Of a DNA stretch of 64,000 bases, positions 34,136 through 44,034 are shown piece by piece (the stretch's first letter is position 1; every line of letters starts with the position of its first letter). This DNA is from Okeania sp. SIO2C9 (GTDB taxonomy: Bacteria; Cyanobacteriota; Cyanobacteriia; Cyanobacteriales; Microcoleaceae): assembly GCF_010672455.1 (NCBI RefSeq), contig NZ_JAAHGO010000003.1:181688-245687 (forward strand), in the 5' to 3' direction. The position numbers were made by a program, and so were the translations under genes. The notes beneath the pieces were generated by a model. That model did no database searches and was not told the origin of the DNA. It worked only from the letters and a program-made list of their open reading frames with translations.

Positions 34136-35503
34136 TTAATGCCCAATTCCTACATATTGAAAACCAGCAGCTTCCAACTCTTTGCGATCGCAGAAATTAC
34201 GTCCATCAACAAATAAATTATGCTCCATGGACTTCACCATCTTAGCGTAATCTAATGTCTCAAACTGCTTCCAGTCAGTCACCAACACTAAAGCATCACA
34301 ACCATCAGCAAGTCTTTCTGCATCTGTTTCCACTACCACACCAGTCAAACCATGACGCATACCAGACTGAGAAATAATCGGATCGTAAGCCTTCACCTTT
34401 GCTCCCAACCTGTTCAACTCTTGAATCAAATCTAGAGAAGGTGCATCCCGCATATCATCAGTATCAGGCTTAAACGTCAAACCCAACAACCCAATAGTCT
34501 TACCTTTAAGAATTTTCAGCGCTTGCTGTAACTTATCTATTGCGATCATTCGTTGACGCTTATTCACATCAATTGCCGATTTCAACAACTGTGCCTCACA
34601 ACCATAGTCATCAGCAGTATGCACCAAAGCAGAAACATCTTTCGGGAAACAAGAGCCACCCCAACCAATACCAGCTTGTAAAAACTTATTACCAATACGA
34701 GAGTCTAAACCAATACCCTTAGAAACCTGAGTCACATCTGCACCGACGCGATCGCAAATATTAGCAATCTCATTCACAAAACTAATCTTAGTTGCCAAGA
34801 AAGAATTAGCAGCATACTTAATCATTTCGGCAGAACTCAAATCAGTTGTTACCACTGGTACTGGTGGGAGTGACGAGTCGTCACCATACTTACGTTCAAC
34901 CAGAGGAGCATAAAGTTCCAACATCATATCTAATGCCTTTTGACTATTACTACCCAAAACTATGCGGTCTGGATTAAAAGTATCGAATATTGCAGAACCT
35001 TCGCGCAAAAACTCTGGGTTACTAACCACATCAAATTCAGCTTCAATATCTGTACCGGAGCCACCTTCCTCTTTTTTCCGCTCATCAACCCCATCTAAAA
35101 CAATTCTTCGTACCCAGTCACCAGAACCAATAGGCACAGTTGATTTATTCACAATTACCTTATAACCAGTAGTCAAATGAGCGCCTATCCCTTTCGCCAC
35201 TGCCTCAACATAACGAGTATCGCTTTCCCCTGTAGGAAGTGGGGGAGTACCAACAGCGATAAATAAAATATCACCATGCTCGACCCCAGCTTTCAAGTCA
35301 GATGTAAACTCTAGGGTTCCTGCTTTGGTGCAACCTTGCATCAGTTCAGATAACCCTGGTTCGTAGATTGGAGACTGTCCTGATTTTAAGAGTTTAACTT
35401 TTTCCTCGTTGTTGTCTACGCAAATTACATGATGTCCTGTATGAGATAAACAAACCCCTGTAACTAAGCCAACATAACCAGTACCAATGACACAAACACG
35501 CAT
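34136..35503 (-). CDS. ugd: UDP-glucose 6-dehydrogenase
   Basis: 455 residues. Oxidises UDP-glucose to UDP-glucuronate with two NAD+. Motifs: N-terminal Rossmann 'VIGTGYVGLVTGVCL' (G7-x-G9-x-x-G12), 'VGTPPLPTGESDTRYV', 'VNKSTVPIGSGDWV', the linker helix 'AEMIKYAANSFLATKISFVNEIANIC', the catalytic cysteine in 'GIGWGGSCFPKDV', and 'GLTFKPDTDDMRDAPSL' in the C-terminal domain. Full length with no defects. The gene for the next enzyme, UDP-glucuronate decarboxylase, lies upstream on the same strand beyond a TnpB element. Together they supply UDP-glucuronate and UDP-xylose for envelope polysaccharides. Confidence 0.95.
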   Translation of the reverse strand: MRVCVIGTGYVGLVTGVCLSHTGHHVICVDNNEEKVKLLKSGQSPIYEPGLSELMQGCTKAGTLEFTSDLKAGVEHGDILFIAVGTPPLPTGESDTRYVEAVAKGIGAHLTTGYKVIVNKSTVPIGSGDWVRRIVLDGVDERKKEEGGSGTDIEAEFDVVSNPEFLREGSAIFDTFNPDRIVLGSNSQKALDMMLELYAPLVERKYGDDSSLPPVPVVTTDLSSAEMIKYAANSFLATKISFVNEIANICDRVGADVTQVSKGIGLDSRIGNKFLQAGIGWGGSCFPKDVSALVHTADDYGCEAQLLKSAIDVNKRQRMIAIDKLQQALKILKGKTIGLLGLTFKPDTDDMRDAPSLDLIQELNRLGAKVKAYDPIISQSGMRHGLTGVVVETDAERLADGCDALVLVTDWKQFETLDYAKMVKSMEHNLFVDGRNFCDRKELEAAGFQYVGIGH

Positions 35504-35639
35504 CTTTATTATATCCTCAAAGTTTTTAACACGAAAAAAGACTTACCAATGGATCGTGGATAATTAATAATTAATAATTAATCCCTAGAGATTTATAGCC
35601 TCTCCTTACCAGTGAAGTTATCTCCCATCAAATCGGAGA
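35504..35639. mobile_element. Right end of TnpB element 1 (possible guide-RNA region)
   Basis: Just beyond the tnpB stop lies a block 'tctcccatcaaatcggagattataacgggag' (about 35621-35650) that repeats the sequence beyond the other end of the element ('cccgttaaatcgcagattataacgggag', about 36969-36996). Both can fold through CCCGTTA/TAACGGG arms. In IS200/IS605 elements the region overlapping the tnpB 3' end encodes the omega/reRNA guide. An AT-rich 'aattaataattaataattaat' tract lies at about 35561-35581. Confidence 0.55.
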
Positions 35640-36893
35640 TTATAACGGGAGCTTCTCAAACAAAGAAGTTTCTTGTTTCACAGGCCGATCAATATCTAAG
35701 CCTCCACAAGCAGGCAAGATGATACCCACCTCGCATAACGCTTTATTTAATATGTTAATTGCAGCGTTCTCATCTCTATCTAAAACTACTTTACACTTAG
35801 GACAAGAATGAGTTCTAACTGATAAAGTTTTAGGTACTTTATGACCACAATGACTGCAATTTTGTGATGTATTGTGAGGATTAACTTTAATCATAAGAAC
35901 ACCGCGCTTTACCGCTACTGCATTCAACTTTTCAATAAAAGCTCCCCAGGCTACATCATAAATTGATTTTGACAGTTTAGTATTTTTAGCTAAACCTTTA
36001 ATGTTAAGGTCCTCAACAGCAATTAAATTATACTCTTTGACTAATTTATGAGCAGTTTTGTAGTGAAAATCTTCTCTTTGTCTAGCAAGATGTTGGTGCA
36101 ATCTAGCTATTCTATTTTGTGCCTTTTTCCAGTTGTTTGACCCTATTTTTTTTCTAGATACTTTTTTTTGCTTTCTTGCTAAATTAGATTGAGATTTTCT
36201 ATAGAAATTAGGAACAGGAACAGTCTCACCAGTATTAGTAGTTAAAAACTCTTTTAAGCCTACATCAATACCTACAGTAGTTTTGATATTTTCTGTAGAA
36301 ATTAAACTAGGAACTGACTTATCTTCCAGGCTAAAACTTACATAATAACCATCAGCTTTTTTAGTTATAGTTGCTGTTTTGATAACAAACCCATCTGGAA
36401 TTTGTCTATGAACTATGACTCGAATCGCACCAAACCTCCTAGTAATTATTTGTTTTCCATCAAATTTAATTACTGCTTTGGGATGATTGACTCTACTGAA
36501 ACAAAATGACCTTAACTTTCCTGATTTTTTAAATCTTGGTCGTCCTCCACGTTTACCCTTTTTGTCAGGTATTAGCCAACGTTTCCAAGCTTTATCTAGT
36601 CTTTGCAAGTTAATTTGCTGGACTTCAGAATAGATTTCTTTGTACTCAGGAAATAACTGTTTTGTCTGTTTAAGTGCTGATTGCTGAAAATAATAATCTG
36701 GCAACCTTGAAATTTCACCAATAGGACATGAAATTAATGAACAACGGTCAATTTGACATCTAGTTCTATTCAACCAGTCTAGTCTTTGACCTAGAGCATA
36801 ATTGTAATGTCTTCGCAACAGTTCTAGCCAATAATCTATTTTGACTGACTGTTCAGGAGTGGGCTTAATTTTGTAGCAATGAGTAATTATCAT
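35640..36893 (-). CDS. tnpB: IS200/IS605-type TnpB RNA-guided nuclease, apparently intact
   Basis: 417 residues. Helix-turn-helix N-terminal domain (OrfB_IS605), then a RuvC-like nuclease with all three acidic motifs: 'VGIDVGLKEF' (D), 'IAVEDLNIKGL' (E) and 'LDRDENAAINIL' (D). A zinc ribbon 'CSHCGH...HSCPKCK' sits between the last two. TnpB cuts DNA under guidance of a transposon-encoded RNA and helps retain the element at its site. No tnpA transposase is adjacent, so mobility would need one in trans. The element separates ugd from the UDP-glucuronate decarboxylase gene, two genes of consecutive steps. Confidence 0.92.
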   Translation of the reverse strand: MIITHCYKIKPTPEQSVKIDYWLELLRRHYNYALGQRLDWLNRTRCQIDRCSLISCPIGEISRLPDYYFQQSALKQTKQLFPEYKEIYSEVQQINLQRLDKAWKRWLIPDKKGKRGGRPRFKKSGKLRSFCFSRVNHPKAVIKFDGKQIITRRFGAIRVIVHRQIPDGFVIKTATITKKADGYYVSFSLEDKSVPSLISTENIKTTVGIDVGLKEFLTTNTGETVPVPNFYRKSQSNLARKQKKVSRKKIGSNNWKKAQNRIARLHQHLARQREDFHYKTAHKLVKEYNLIAVEDLNIKGLAKNTKLSKSIYDVAWGAFIEKLNAVAVKRGVLMIKVNPHNTSQNCSHCGHKVPKTLSVRTHSCPKCKVVLDRDENAAINILNKALCEVGIILPACGGLDIDRPVKQETSLFEKLPL

Positions 36894-37009
36894 AATTTTA
36901 TACTACTCTTTATTGCTATATTTGAACATCAATCGATACCTGTTTAATTTGGTCTCGGCAATTCCCCTCCCGTTAAATCGCAGATTATAACGGGAGACCA
37001 CTTGCCGAA

Positions 37010-40000
37010 TCAAGTTGGCGGTTCATTTTTGAGCCGCTCTCGAAAATCTTCTATGGTCAATTTTAACCCTTCTTGGAGAGGAACAGTAGGCTCCCAACCT
37101 AAATATTTTTTAGCACGAGTAATATCTGGTTGTCGCTGTTTCGGGTCATCTTGTGGCAGAGGTTTATATATTATCTCTGCATCTGGGTTAACCATTTGTT
37201 GAATTTTTTGAGCTAATTCAAGTATCGTATATTCTCCTGGGTTGCCGATATTAACTGGTCCAATAAAGTCTTGATTCATTAATCGAATAAACCCTTCGAC
37301 CAAGTCTGACACATAACAGAAACTTCTGGTTTGAGAGCCATCTCCATATACTGTTAGTGGTATTCCTTTTAAGGCTTGTGCAATAAAGTTACTTACTACT
37401 CGACCATCATTTTCTAACATTCTTGGTCCGTAAGTATTATGAGCAAAAATTCCGTAGCTTCCGCCAATAAAATTTTCATAATTTGGTACTGAGAAATCAT
37501 ACACATAATCATCTATTTCAAATTCCTCAATAGTTTCTATTTTTGCCCAGACAATATCACCAGTACTTTTTGCCGATATTTTCTGCTGAATGTTAGACAA
37601 ATTCTCAATATTGTTATCTTCTAACCCCTCTACTATTATTTGGTAATTCTGTTCTATTTCTGAGACACTTGCTACTAGCCCAAACTTAGCTAAAATTAAT
37701 ACTAACTTTTCAGCGATCGCCTGACTGTCACTCTTAAATTCAATATTTGATTTTAGTTGATTTTCTACTATGTTATTTCCTTCACTTAATCCCTGTAAAA
37801 AACTAATTAATTGTTTTTGAGGAAGTTGTAAAATCCAATTAGGAATATTTTTTTCTGTCTTGCCAAAATTCAACCCTTCTGCAATTAGATCGACCATAAT
37901 TTTTGACCTAATACTTATAGATCCTTCTATCTTAATTTCACATTGACATTCAAATATTCTTTCGACTACTTCTATTAATTTTCCTAGTTTCTCAGCTCCT
38001 CCTTTAAACAACAATTCATTGTCTATCAAACTTCCTTGAGATACATAAAACCCTAATAACCACAAAAATTCTTCTATATTCCCCACCCAATTTTTAATTG
38101 CCTTTGAAGATAAATAGCAAATTTTCTCTTTTTGAGATAGAGGAAGTTCTAAATATTCCCATAGATGCAAAGGAATTTGATTTTTTGCCTCGTAGCTTTT
38201 CAGTATTGAATAAAGTTGTTCGGGGTTAACACCTTTTGCCAATAAATACTCACGAATTTTATCTCCATATTTTTCTACATAGGAGATTGTCTCTTCACTT
38301 TCTACAGATATTTCTTCTTGAATAGAAATTTTCTCTGTAATGTGGAATGGTTGTAAAGGTTGTTCCAAAAAGCTAATATAACTAGGAACTCCTATTTCAT
38401 CTCCCACCTTTAATTCATTTCCAAAAACTGCTTGAGGTTTATCGTTATTATCCCTAGTAAATAAACTATGGTCTTCAGTAATTTTTATCTGCTTACCCCA
38501 GATAGTTTTGATTTGATAACCCTTCTTTTTAACATGATGTTTCCAAATTGCAGAAATTGGTTTAATTACTGTCTTAGAATTTTCATCAAAACAAGGTACT
38601 GATACATTAGAAATATCTCCATTAATCCTGTCATAACATTCAGTAAAACTTTCATAATAGAGTTTTTCACCAATGTAATAAAGTACCTTTTGGTCTCCAG
38701 TCAAACTATTAAAAATTCTGACTACTCGAATATCAACATTATTTTGACGATGGTAATCAAATGCCAAAGTTTCTGCCACTCGTTTGCCTTCGTCGTAACA
38801 TTGACCACACCAAGCAGCACGGCCATTTCTCCTGACAAAAACCACATGGTTTGTGACATTAACACAATAAACTTTTCCTACATAATGGAACCGTTCTGGT
38901 TCAACTAAATTTGCATCCTTCGCAGGTCGAATATTCACTCGATAAAGGTCGCGTCCCACTGCATGAGAAACTACAGAAGCAGCATAACCACAACGAAGTG
39001 CTAATTCTTGTACATCATCTGCTAATTGTTTAGATTTACTATAATAAGTATAGCAATTTCCACGTTCCGAACCATCACCCATTATTAGAGCTTTAAATAG
39101 GATTAATAACTGTCGTTTTGATAGCCGGAAAAACTCCCGAGGAATGTATTTTTCTCCAGACTTACCTAAAGGTAATAAAATCTCAGCTAACTGTTTACTA
39201 CAAATCCTAAATTGATGGTCATCCGAATCAAAAAACTTAAAGCCTAAATGACTTAAACAATTAGCAATTTTCAAACGTCCTTCAGGATTTTCTTGAGCAA
39301 TTAACACATTATAATCTGCTACATCATAATCATTTCCTCCTACCACTCGTGACCTTTTTCTCACATGAACGCAACCTTCAGAAATGTAATAACCCAAAAA
39401 TTCTAGCCAGTCATCCATGAAGATTTTTTCTACTTTTACCTTGGCGTTTCTAGGAGGATTTCCTAATTCAAACCATTCTACTTCTTCACCACCAAAATCT
39501 CCTCCAGTTAATGCCCGCCAACTGTGCCAATGCTTATCTTCATCTGCCCTGATAAACTTTAACTTATCAGTTTTGCTACGCACATACATCCAGTGATTAG
39601 GAGTCACACAAAAATCAAATTTAGCATTAGCAAAGCGGTACATTTCCCCAATATATGGTTGTATGATATATTCATCAGGAATATGATATTCGACTTTGCC
39701 TTCTGGATTTAAAGTAGCTACTTTTAATTCTGGTTGTAAATCTGGAAAAGCTACCCAACCTGCTTCAGTTAAAATTTCAGTTTTCGGGTCAAAACATGAT
39801 CGAATACCAATACAATTAACATTACCTCTATACTCTTCTGTTTGAGGATGTACATCTGGGTCTCCATATACCTCAGATGTAGAAGCCAAAAAAAACCTTG
39901 CCTTTACCCTTTTAGCTAACCCCAACATATTCAATGTCCCCATCACATTTGTTTTAATTGTCTTGACAGGGTTGTATTGATAGTGTATTGGACTAGCAGG

Positions 40001-40219
40001 ACAAGCTAGATGATAAATTTGATCCGCTTCTAATCTAATAGGTTCAGTAATATCGTGGCGAATTAACTCAAAATAAGGATGATTCAACCACTTTAAAATA
40101 TTGCGCTTAGTTCCTGTGTAAAAATTATCAAGACAGATGACTTCATGGCCTTGTTCCATTAATCTATCAATCAGATGAGAACCAAGAAAACCCGCGCCAC
40201 CTGTTACTAATATTCTCAT
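37010..40219 (-). CDS. UDP-glucuronate decarboxylase precursor with two inteins
   Basis: Encodes 1069 residues from the ATG at 40219 ('[20 protein letters not shown]'; GGAAG lies upstream, and 25 extra residues from 40294 lack family similarity). The exteins form an SDR-type UXS: N-extein with 'GGAGFLGSH', 'STSEVYGDP' and '..GIRS'; a 31-residue middle extein starting '[20 protein letters not shown]' with the catalytic YxxxK; and a C-extein starting '[18 protein letters not shown]'. Spliced length is 141+31+141 = 313 residues, normal for UXS, which decarboxylates UDP-glucuronate to UDP-xylose. Both inteins sit at the most conserved positions, one directly before the catalytic Tyr. Without splicing the enzyme should be inactive. 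Confidence 0.92.
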   Translation of the reverse strand: MRILVTGGAGFLGSHLIDRLMEQGHEVICLDNFYTGTKRNILKWLNHPYFELIRHDITEPIRLEADQIYHLACPASPIHYQYNPVKTIKTNVMGTLNMLGLAKRVKARFFLASTSEVYGDPDVHPQTEEYRGNVNCIGIRSCFDPKTEILTEAGWVAFPDLQPELKVATLNPEGKVEYHIPDEYIIQPYIGEMYRFANAKFDFCVTPNHWMYVRSKTDKLKFIRADEDKHWHSWRALTGGDFGGEEVEWFELGNPPRNAKVKVEKIFMDDWLEFLGYYISEGCVHVRKRSRVVGGNDYDVADYNVLIAQENPEGRLKIANCLSHLGFKFFDSDDHQFRICSKQLAEILLPLGKSGEKYIPREFFRLSKRQLLILFKALIMGDGSERGNCYTYYSKSKQLADDVQELALRCGYAASVVSHAVGRDLYRVNIRPAKDANLVEPERFHYVGKVYCVNVTNHVVFVRRNGRAAWCGQCYDEGKRVAETLAFDYHRQNNVDIRVVRIFNSLTGDQKVLYYIGEKLYYESFTECYDRINGDISNVSVPCFDENSKTVIKPISAIWKHHVKKKGYQIKTIWGKQIKITEDHSLFTRDNNDKPQAVFGNELKVGDEIGVPSYISFLEQPLQPFHITEKISIQEEISVESEETISYVEKYGDKIREYLLAKGVNPEQLYSILKSYEAKNQIPLHLWEYLELPLSQKEKICYLSSKAIKNWVGNIEEFLWLLGFYVSQGSLIDNELLFKGGAEKLGKLIEVVERIFECQCEIKIEGSISIRSKIMVDLIAEGLNFGKTEKNIPNWILQLPQKQLISFLQGLSEGNNIVENQLKSNIEFKSDSQAIAEKLVLILAKFGLVASVSEIEQNYQIIVEGLEDNNIENLSNIQQKISAKSTGDIVWAKIETIEEFEIDDYVYDFSVPNYENFIGGSYGIFAHNTYGPRMLENDGRVVSNFIAQALKGIPLTVYGDGSQTRSFCYVSDLVEGFIRLMNQDFIGPVNIGNPGEYTILELAQKIQQMVNPDAEIIYKPLPQDDPKQRQPDITRAKKYLGWEPTVPLQEGLKLTIEDFRERLKNEPPT
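37436..38707 (-). mobile_element. Intein 2 in UDP-glucuronate decarboxylase (Ser1 ... His-Asn / Thr+1)
   Basis: 424 residues. Block A starts with Ser ('[15 protein letters not shown]'), block B has '[11 protein letters not shown]' with the TxxH, and the C-terminus is '[22 protein letters not shown]' type (positions 37436-37501), with canonical penultimate His and terminal Asn before Thr of the extein 'TYGPRM'. An embedded LAGLIDADG-type region reads '[11 protein letters not shown]' and '[11 protein letters not shown]'. The first motif has Gln where a catalytic Asp/Glu belongs, so the homing endonuclease is probably dead while splicing residues are complete. Confidence 0.9.
38801..39796 (-). 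mobile_element. Intein 1 in UDP-glucuronate decarboxylase (Cys1 ... Gly-Gln / Cys+1)
   Basis: 332 residues. Block A is '[17 protein letters not shown]', block B has '[14 protein letters not shown]' (TPNH in place of TxxH). Block F/G reads '[20 protein letters not shown]' followed by 'GRAAWCGQ', then extein Cys. The last residue is Gln rather than Asn and the penultimate is Gly rather than His, an uncommon ending. LAGLIDADG motifs '[10 protein letters not shown]' and '[11 protein letters not shown]' keep their acidic residues, so the homing endonuclease may be active. Confidence 0.9.
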
Positions 40220-40423
40220 TACTTCTACTTCCGAGCAATTTAATTTGTTGTGATTTTCAACAGAAAATTGAATAACCACATCAAACTCCATCATACACTA
40301 ACAAAGTATGGGTCTGAAAGATATTAGACATCTCCAGAAACGAGTGAAGAAGGAAAAGGGAGAAATAATTGATAATTTATCGATAATAATTGATTTTATT
40401 TTTGATTTTTACCGAATAATTAA

Positions 40424-40848
40424 TAATTAGGGTTTGCGCTTCACTAGTCTTTTAGTAGGGGTAGAAGACAGGAGACAGGATAAATGGGAATGAGCTGGGA
40501 GGCAGGATTCATTAATGGATAATTGATAATTACCTCTGGTTAAAACCGCTACGGAATTGAAGATAAGGAAATATTATTTCTTTTCTCTTGGTCGATTGGA
40601 TATGGCGAGGAGACCTCGCCATCCCTCGACCGCTTTTTCCCCTTAAAATAGGAGGCTTCAAGGCGCGAATTATTTAATTATTAATTATTCGGTAATAATT
40701 GTCCCAAGATTGTTCTGCCCAACTATGCGCCTAAAATACGCTCCTTTTTGAGCATAAAGAGCGGAAAACCAGGCACTTTTTTAGACCCCAAAAAGGCTAA
40801 AGTCTTTATATGTTAATGGTTTTATATTTAATCAGCAAGCCCTAATTA
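40424..40848. repeat. Element A, copy 3, interrupted by element B
   Basis: TAATTAGGGTTTGC (40424-40437) and GCAAGCCCTAATTA (40835-40848) are 14-bp terminal inverted repeats with one mismatch. The interior matches 470-700 and 20740-20960. An element B (40509-40693, with hairpin GGCGAGG-aga-CCTCGCC at about 40604-40620) is inserted in it; without that insertion the element is about 240 bp. Confidence 0.8.
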
Positions 40849-41007
40849 AATAATTAAATAATTAAACAATTGAGCTTACTCTACCTCCCCTTTCAAGAGG
40901 AAAAAAATAAATTTTTTCGGCGTTGGTCAATCCTCTCCCTAAAAGATAGAGGTAATTATCCATTATCCATTATCCATTATCAATTAATGAACAGCTTAGT
41001 TCGGATA
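40849..41007. repeat. Short element B variant and heptamer tract before the lepA 3' end
   Basis: 'cctcccctttcaagagg' to 'ctaaaagatagaggtaatta' (about 40880-40955) is a B element lacking the central hairpin. It ends in tandem ATTATCC heptamers (about 40955-40980). Confidence 0.6.
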
Positions 41008-42813
41008 TTAATCTAATCGCAAAACTGCCATAAAAGCTTCTTGTGGCACATCAACTGTACCTAATGACTTCATTCGTTTTTTACCTTTTGCCTGTTTTTG
41101 CAATAATTTTTTCTTACGACTAATATCCCCACCGTAACACTTAGCCAAAACATCTTTCCGTAAAGCAGGAATATGTTCGCTAGCAATAACTTTGGAACCG
41201 ATAGATGCTTGAATTGGTACTTTAAATTGATGGCGAGGAATTAATTCTTTAAGCTTTTCTGCCAAAGCACGACCTACCCCATAAGCTTTATCCTTATGTA
41301 CAATTACAGCTAAAGCATCTACTGGTTCAGCATTAATCATAATATCTAGCTTCACCAGAGGATTTTCACGATACCCTATAAGTTGATATTCCATACTCGC
41401 ATAACCACGAGAACGAGATTTCATTTGGTCAAAAAAGTCCGTAACTACTTCTGCCAAAGGAATTTCATATACTAAAGTTGTCCTACCCTTAGTCAGATAC
41501 TTCATATCCTTAAATATCCCACGTCGTGATTGACCCAACTCCATTAATGTCCCTACATATTCTTCTGGAGTAATCATTTCTACCTGGACATAAGGTTCTT
41601 CCATTTTTTCTCGATGATTAGGGTCTGGTAGTAAATTTGGATTATCAATCAGAATAACTTCTTCTTTACTAGTGGTTACTCGATAAACTACTGATGGAGA
41701 AGTAACAATTAAATCTAGGTTATATTCTCGCTCTAACCTTTCCTGGACAATTTCCATGTGCAGCAACCCTAAAAAACCACACCGAAACCCAAAACCCATT
41801 GCACTTGATGTTTCTGCCTCATAAGATAGAGCTGCATCATTAAGTTTGAGTCGGTCTAGAGCTTCTCGTAGATCAGGAAACTGGTCAGCATCGGTGGGAA
41901 ATAAGCCACAAAATACCATAGGTTTAGCTTCTGTATACCCAGGTAAAGGAGCCTCTGCTTGTTTTTTAGCTAGAGTAATTGTATCTCCCACCCTTGCATC
42001 CTCCACAGCTTTGATAGCTGCTCCTAAATAACCTACCTCTCCTGCGTGAAGCTCTTGTACTGGTTTTTGAGTAGGGGAAAGAACTCCCAATTCATCTATT
42101 TCATATTCTTTTCCCGATGCCATAAGTCGAATACGATCGCCTTTAGCAATAGTCCCATCCATGACCCGGAAATATACAATTACCCCTCGATATGGGTCAT
42201 AATAACTATCAAATATGAGAGCGCGTAATTTTTCATCAATAGTATCTTGTGGTGGTGGTACTAATTTAACAATTGATGCGAGAATTTCCGGGACCCCAAT
42301 TCCTTCTTTGGCAGATGCTAAAATTGCCCCCGAACAGTCTAGGCCAATTATTTCTTCTATCTCTTGTTTAACTCTATCTGGTTCTGCTCCTGGAAGGTCA
42401 ATTTTATTTAAGACCGGAATAATTTCTAGGTTATGCTCCAAAGCTAAGTAGACATTCGCTAAAGTCTGAGCTTCTACTCCTTGAGAAGCATCTACCACCA
42501 ATAAAGCACCCTCACAAGCTGCAAGAGAGCGGGACACCTCATAAGAAAAGTCAACATGGCCAGGGGTATCTATGAGATTTAATATATATTCTTCTCCATT
42601 TTCAGCATGATAATTCATTCGGGCAGCTTGCAGCTTGATTGTAATACCACGCTCCCTTTCTAAGTCCATTGTGTCTAGGAATTGCTCCTTCATTTCACGG
42701 TCTTCCACAGTGCCAGTTGCTTGTAAGAGGCGATCGGCTAAAGTTGATTTTCCATGATCTATATGGGCAATGATTGAAAAGTTACGAATATGAGATACAG
42801 GAACTTTTGTCAT
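41008..42813 (-). CDS. lepA: Elongation factor 4 (LepA), back-translocating GTPase
   Basis: 601 residues, full length. Translation GTPase: '[17 protein letters not shown]' (G1, residues 14-30), 'RERGITIK' (G2), '[14 protein letters not shown]' (G3), '[10 protein letters not shown]' (G4) and 'ASAKEGIG' (G5), followed by domains II and III and the LepA-specific C-terminal domain ('[39 protein letters not shown]'). Binds ribosomes and can reverse translocation or help them under ionic stress. Ordinary chromosomal gene; its 3' flank carries repeats. Confidence 0.97.
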   Translation of the reverse strand: MTKVPVSHIRNFSIIAHIDHGKSTLADRLLQATGTVEDREMKEQFLDTMDLERERGITIKLQAARMNYHAENGEEYILNLIDTPGHVDFSYEVSRSLAACEGALLVVDASQGVEAQTLANVYLALEHNLEIIPVLNKIDLPGAEPDRVKQEIEEIIGLDCSGAILASAKEGIGVPEILASIVKLVPPPQDTIDEKLRALIFDSYYDPYRGVIVYFRVMDGTIAKGDRIRLMASGKEYEIDELGVLSPTQKPVQELHAGEVGYLGAAIKAVEDARVGDTITLAKKQAEAPLPGYTEAKPMVFCGLFPTDADQFPDLREALDRLKLNDAALSYEAETSSAMGFGFRCGFLGLLHMEIVQERLEREYNLDLIVTSPSVVYRVTTSKEEVILIDNPNLLPDPNHREKMEEPYVQVEMITPEEYVGTLMELGQSRRGIFKDMKYLTKGRTTLVYEIPLAEVVTDFFDQMKSRSRGYASMEYQLIGYRENPLVKLDIMINAEPVDALAVIVHKDKAYGVGRALAEKLKELIPRHQFKVPIQASIGSKVIASEHIPALRKDVLAKCYGGDISRKKKLLQKQAKGKKRMKSLGTVDVPQEAFMAVLRLD

Positions 42814-43660
42814 ACTTTCTTTTGTTAATAATTTGAAATGCCTTATTTTTGTTCTGGTCTTGGCGCAATTAATTCAATCTATCTATAATTCTTAACATAT
42901 TTTAATTCTGAAGATTTTTGAGCTTTAGCCTGACTTAAATTAGGTTCTGGCCTAAATTGTTTCCTGATTAAAAAAGAAATTTCTATGATTACTCTTGACT
43001 ACTATGGAGACTACAGTCAAAGAAATTCTATGGGAACAGCTGTTTTCGCTTCACAGAGCTTCCGCTCAAAGCTAGCGCACAATGCTGGTTAATGGCTATC
43101 GCGACATCTTTAGTATTTGTGTAACATTCCGCACCTCAAACGCCCCTACCATAGGTGTAACTTTCCTCTATCTTCTATTTTTATGCTATAATTAAAGGTT
43201 TGAGCAATTGCTAGTGCCTGTTTTCTACACCTACAACCTATCACTAAAGAAACCGTAGCGACGATCAAATTCCAGATTCTTCACTAATTGAGAGCTTCTC
43301 TTTTGGGTGTTGGTGATTTTGGCTATGATTTTTTTTAAATGGCGATCGCCTAAATACTAATTAAAAAGCATTTTATACTTTATAAATTTAGCTTTCATAG
43401 CTTGATTCACCAACTTTTGCAGTCGATATGTAAAAATTAATACACATTATGAATTGTGTTTATGACTATAAAAATTTTTCTATTCCTTGAAATACTACTT
43501 TGTGTTAAAGTGAAATTTGTTGAAATATCCAGGCATGAGGGAAAATACAAGAAACTGACAACCTGCCGAAATTAATACTATGTCTGTGGTGGGGAAAACA
43601 CAGTAAAAAACCTCTGAGTAAATTAATTTTTCCAAAGACCCAAAATCCATAAGATTTAGC
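42814..43660. other. Gene-free stretch, nothing clear
   Basis: Upstream of lepA. Apart from a degenerate GCGGAGCATTCCG-type repeat near 43120-43140 ('aacattccgcacctcaaacgc' region) and a HIP1-like GGCGATCGCC at 43341-43350, I see no gene or conserved structure. Confidence 0.4.
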
Positions 43661-43665
43661 TAGAG

Positions 43666-43759
43666 CGTCGATTCATCTCACACCCAATTTTCAATTATGG
43701 TGTGAGATGAATCGACGGTAAATTAATGGGTAATGGGACTCGATGTCCCATTAATTTAC
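43666..43759. other. Two adjacent long perfect hairpins
   Basis: Hairpin 1: 19-bp perfect stem, left arm 43666-43684 (CGTCGATTCATCTCACACC), right arm 43699-43717, 14-nt AT-rich loop. Hairpin 2 starts at the next base: GTAAATTAATGGG (43718-43730) pairs with CCCATTAATTTAC (43747-43759). An alternative inner stem ATGGGAC/GTCCCAT (43733-43739 and 43745-43751) would compete with it. No T-tract follows, so this is not a standard terminator. It may be the left end of the decayed IS200/IS605-like element to the right, or a structured RNA. Confidence 0.7.
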
Positions 43760-43799
43760 AAATTTGATGTTATGATAGACTCAAGCTGGTTTGAGTTAA

Positions 43800-44034
43800 C
43801 AACCGCAGCGTGATGAACCATGAAAATCAAATAAGATTAGGGGTTAATACCCATCCATCCTAGTAATCCGTTGGGAATGTAAAATCTGATTGCGGGGCTA
43901 GGAGAGCAGCTTTTTTATTTGCAAAAAGGGCTGCGGGGCATCCCGTCCTTAAAACTCGCCCTTGTCCCACGCAATGGCCGGACTATGAAGCGAGAAGCCC
44001 ACGCTATATTTGGGGTTAGCGTGGGAGTATGTCA
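43800..44034. mobile_element. Right-end remnant of an IS200/IS605-type element (omega-RNA-like)
   Basis: The sequence 'gaagcgagaagcccacgcta..tagcgtgggagtatgtcac' is typical of the right ends of TnpB elements. A 9-bp perfect stem CCCACGCTA (43998-44006) / TAGCGTGGG (44017-44025) is followed by GTATGTCAC. Upstream, the G+C-rich, structured 43850-43990 would correspond to the guide-RNA scaffold. No tnpB coding sequence remains; the open frame 43919-44146 through it looks fortuitous. Confidence 0.6.

Noticed and set aside
40220-40294. Upstream start of the UDP-glucuronate decarboxylase gene adding 25 residues
   Set aside because: No ribosome binding site, and the extra residues precede the Rossmann strand that normally begins the family.
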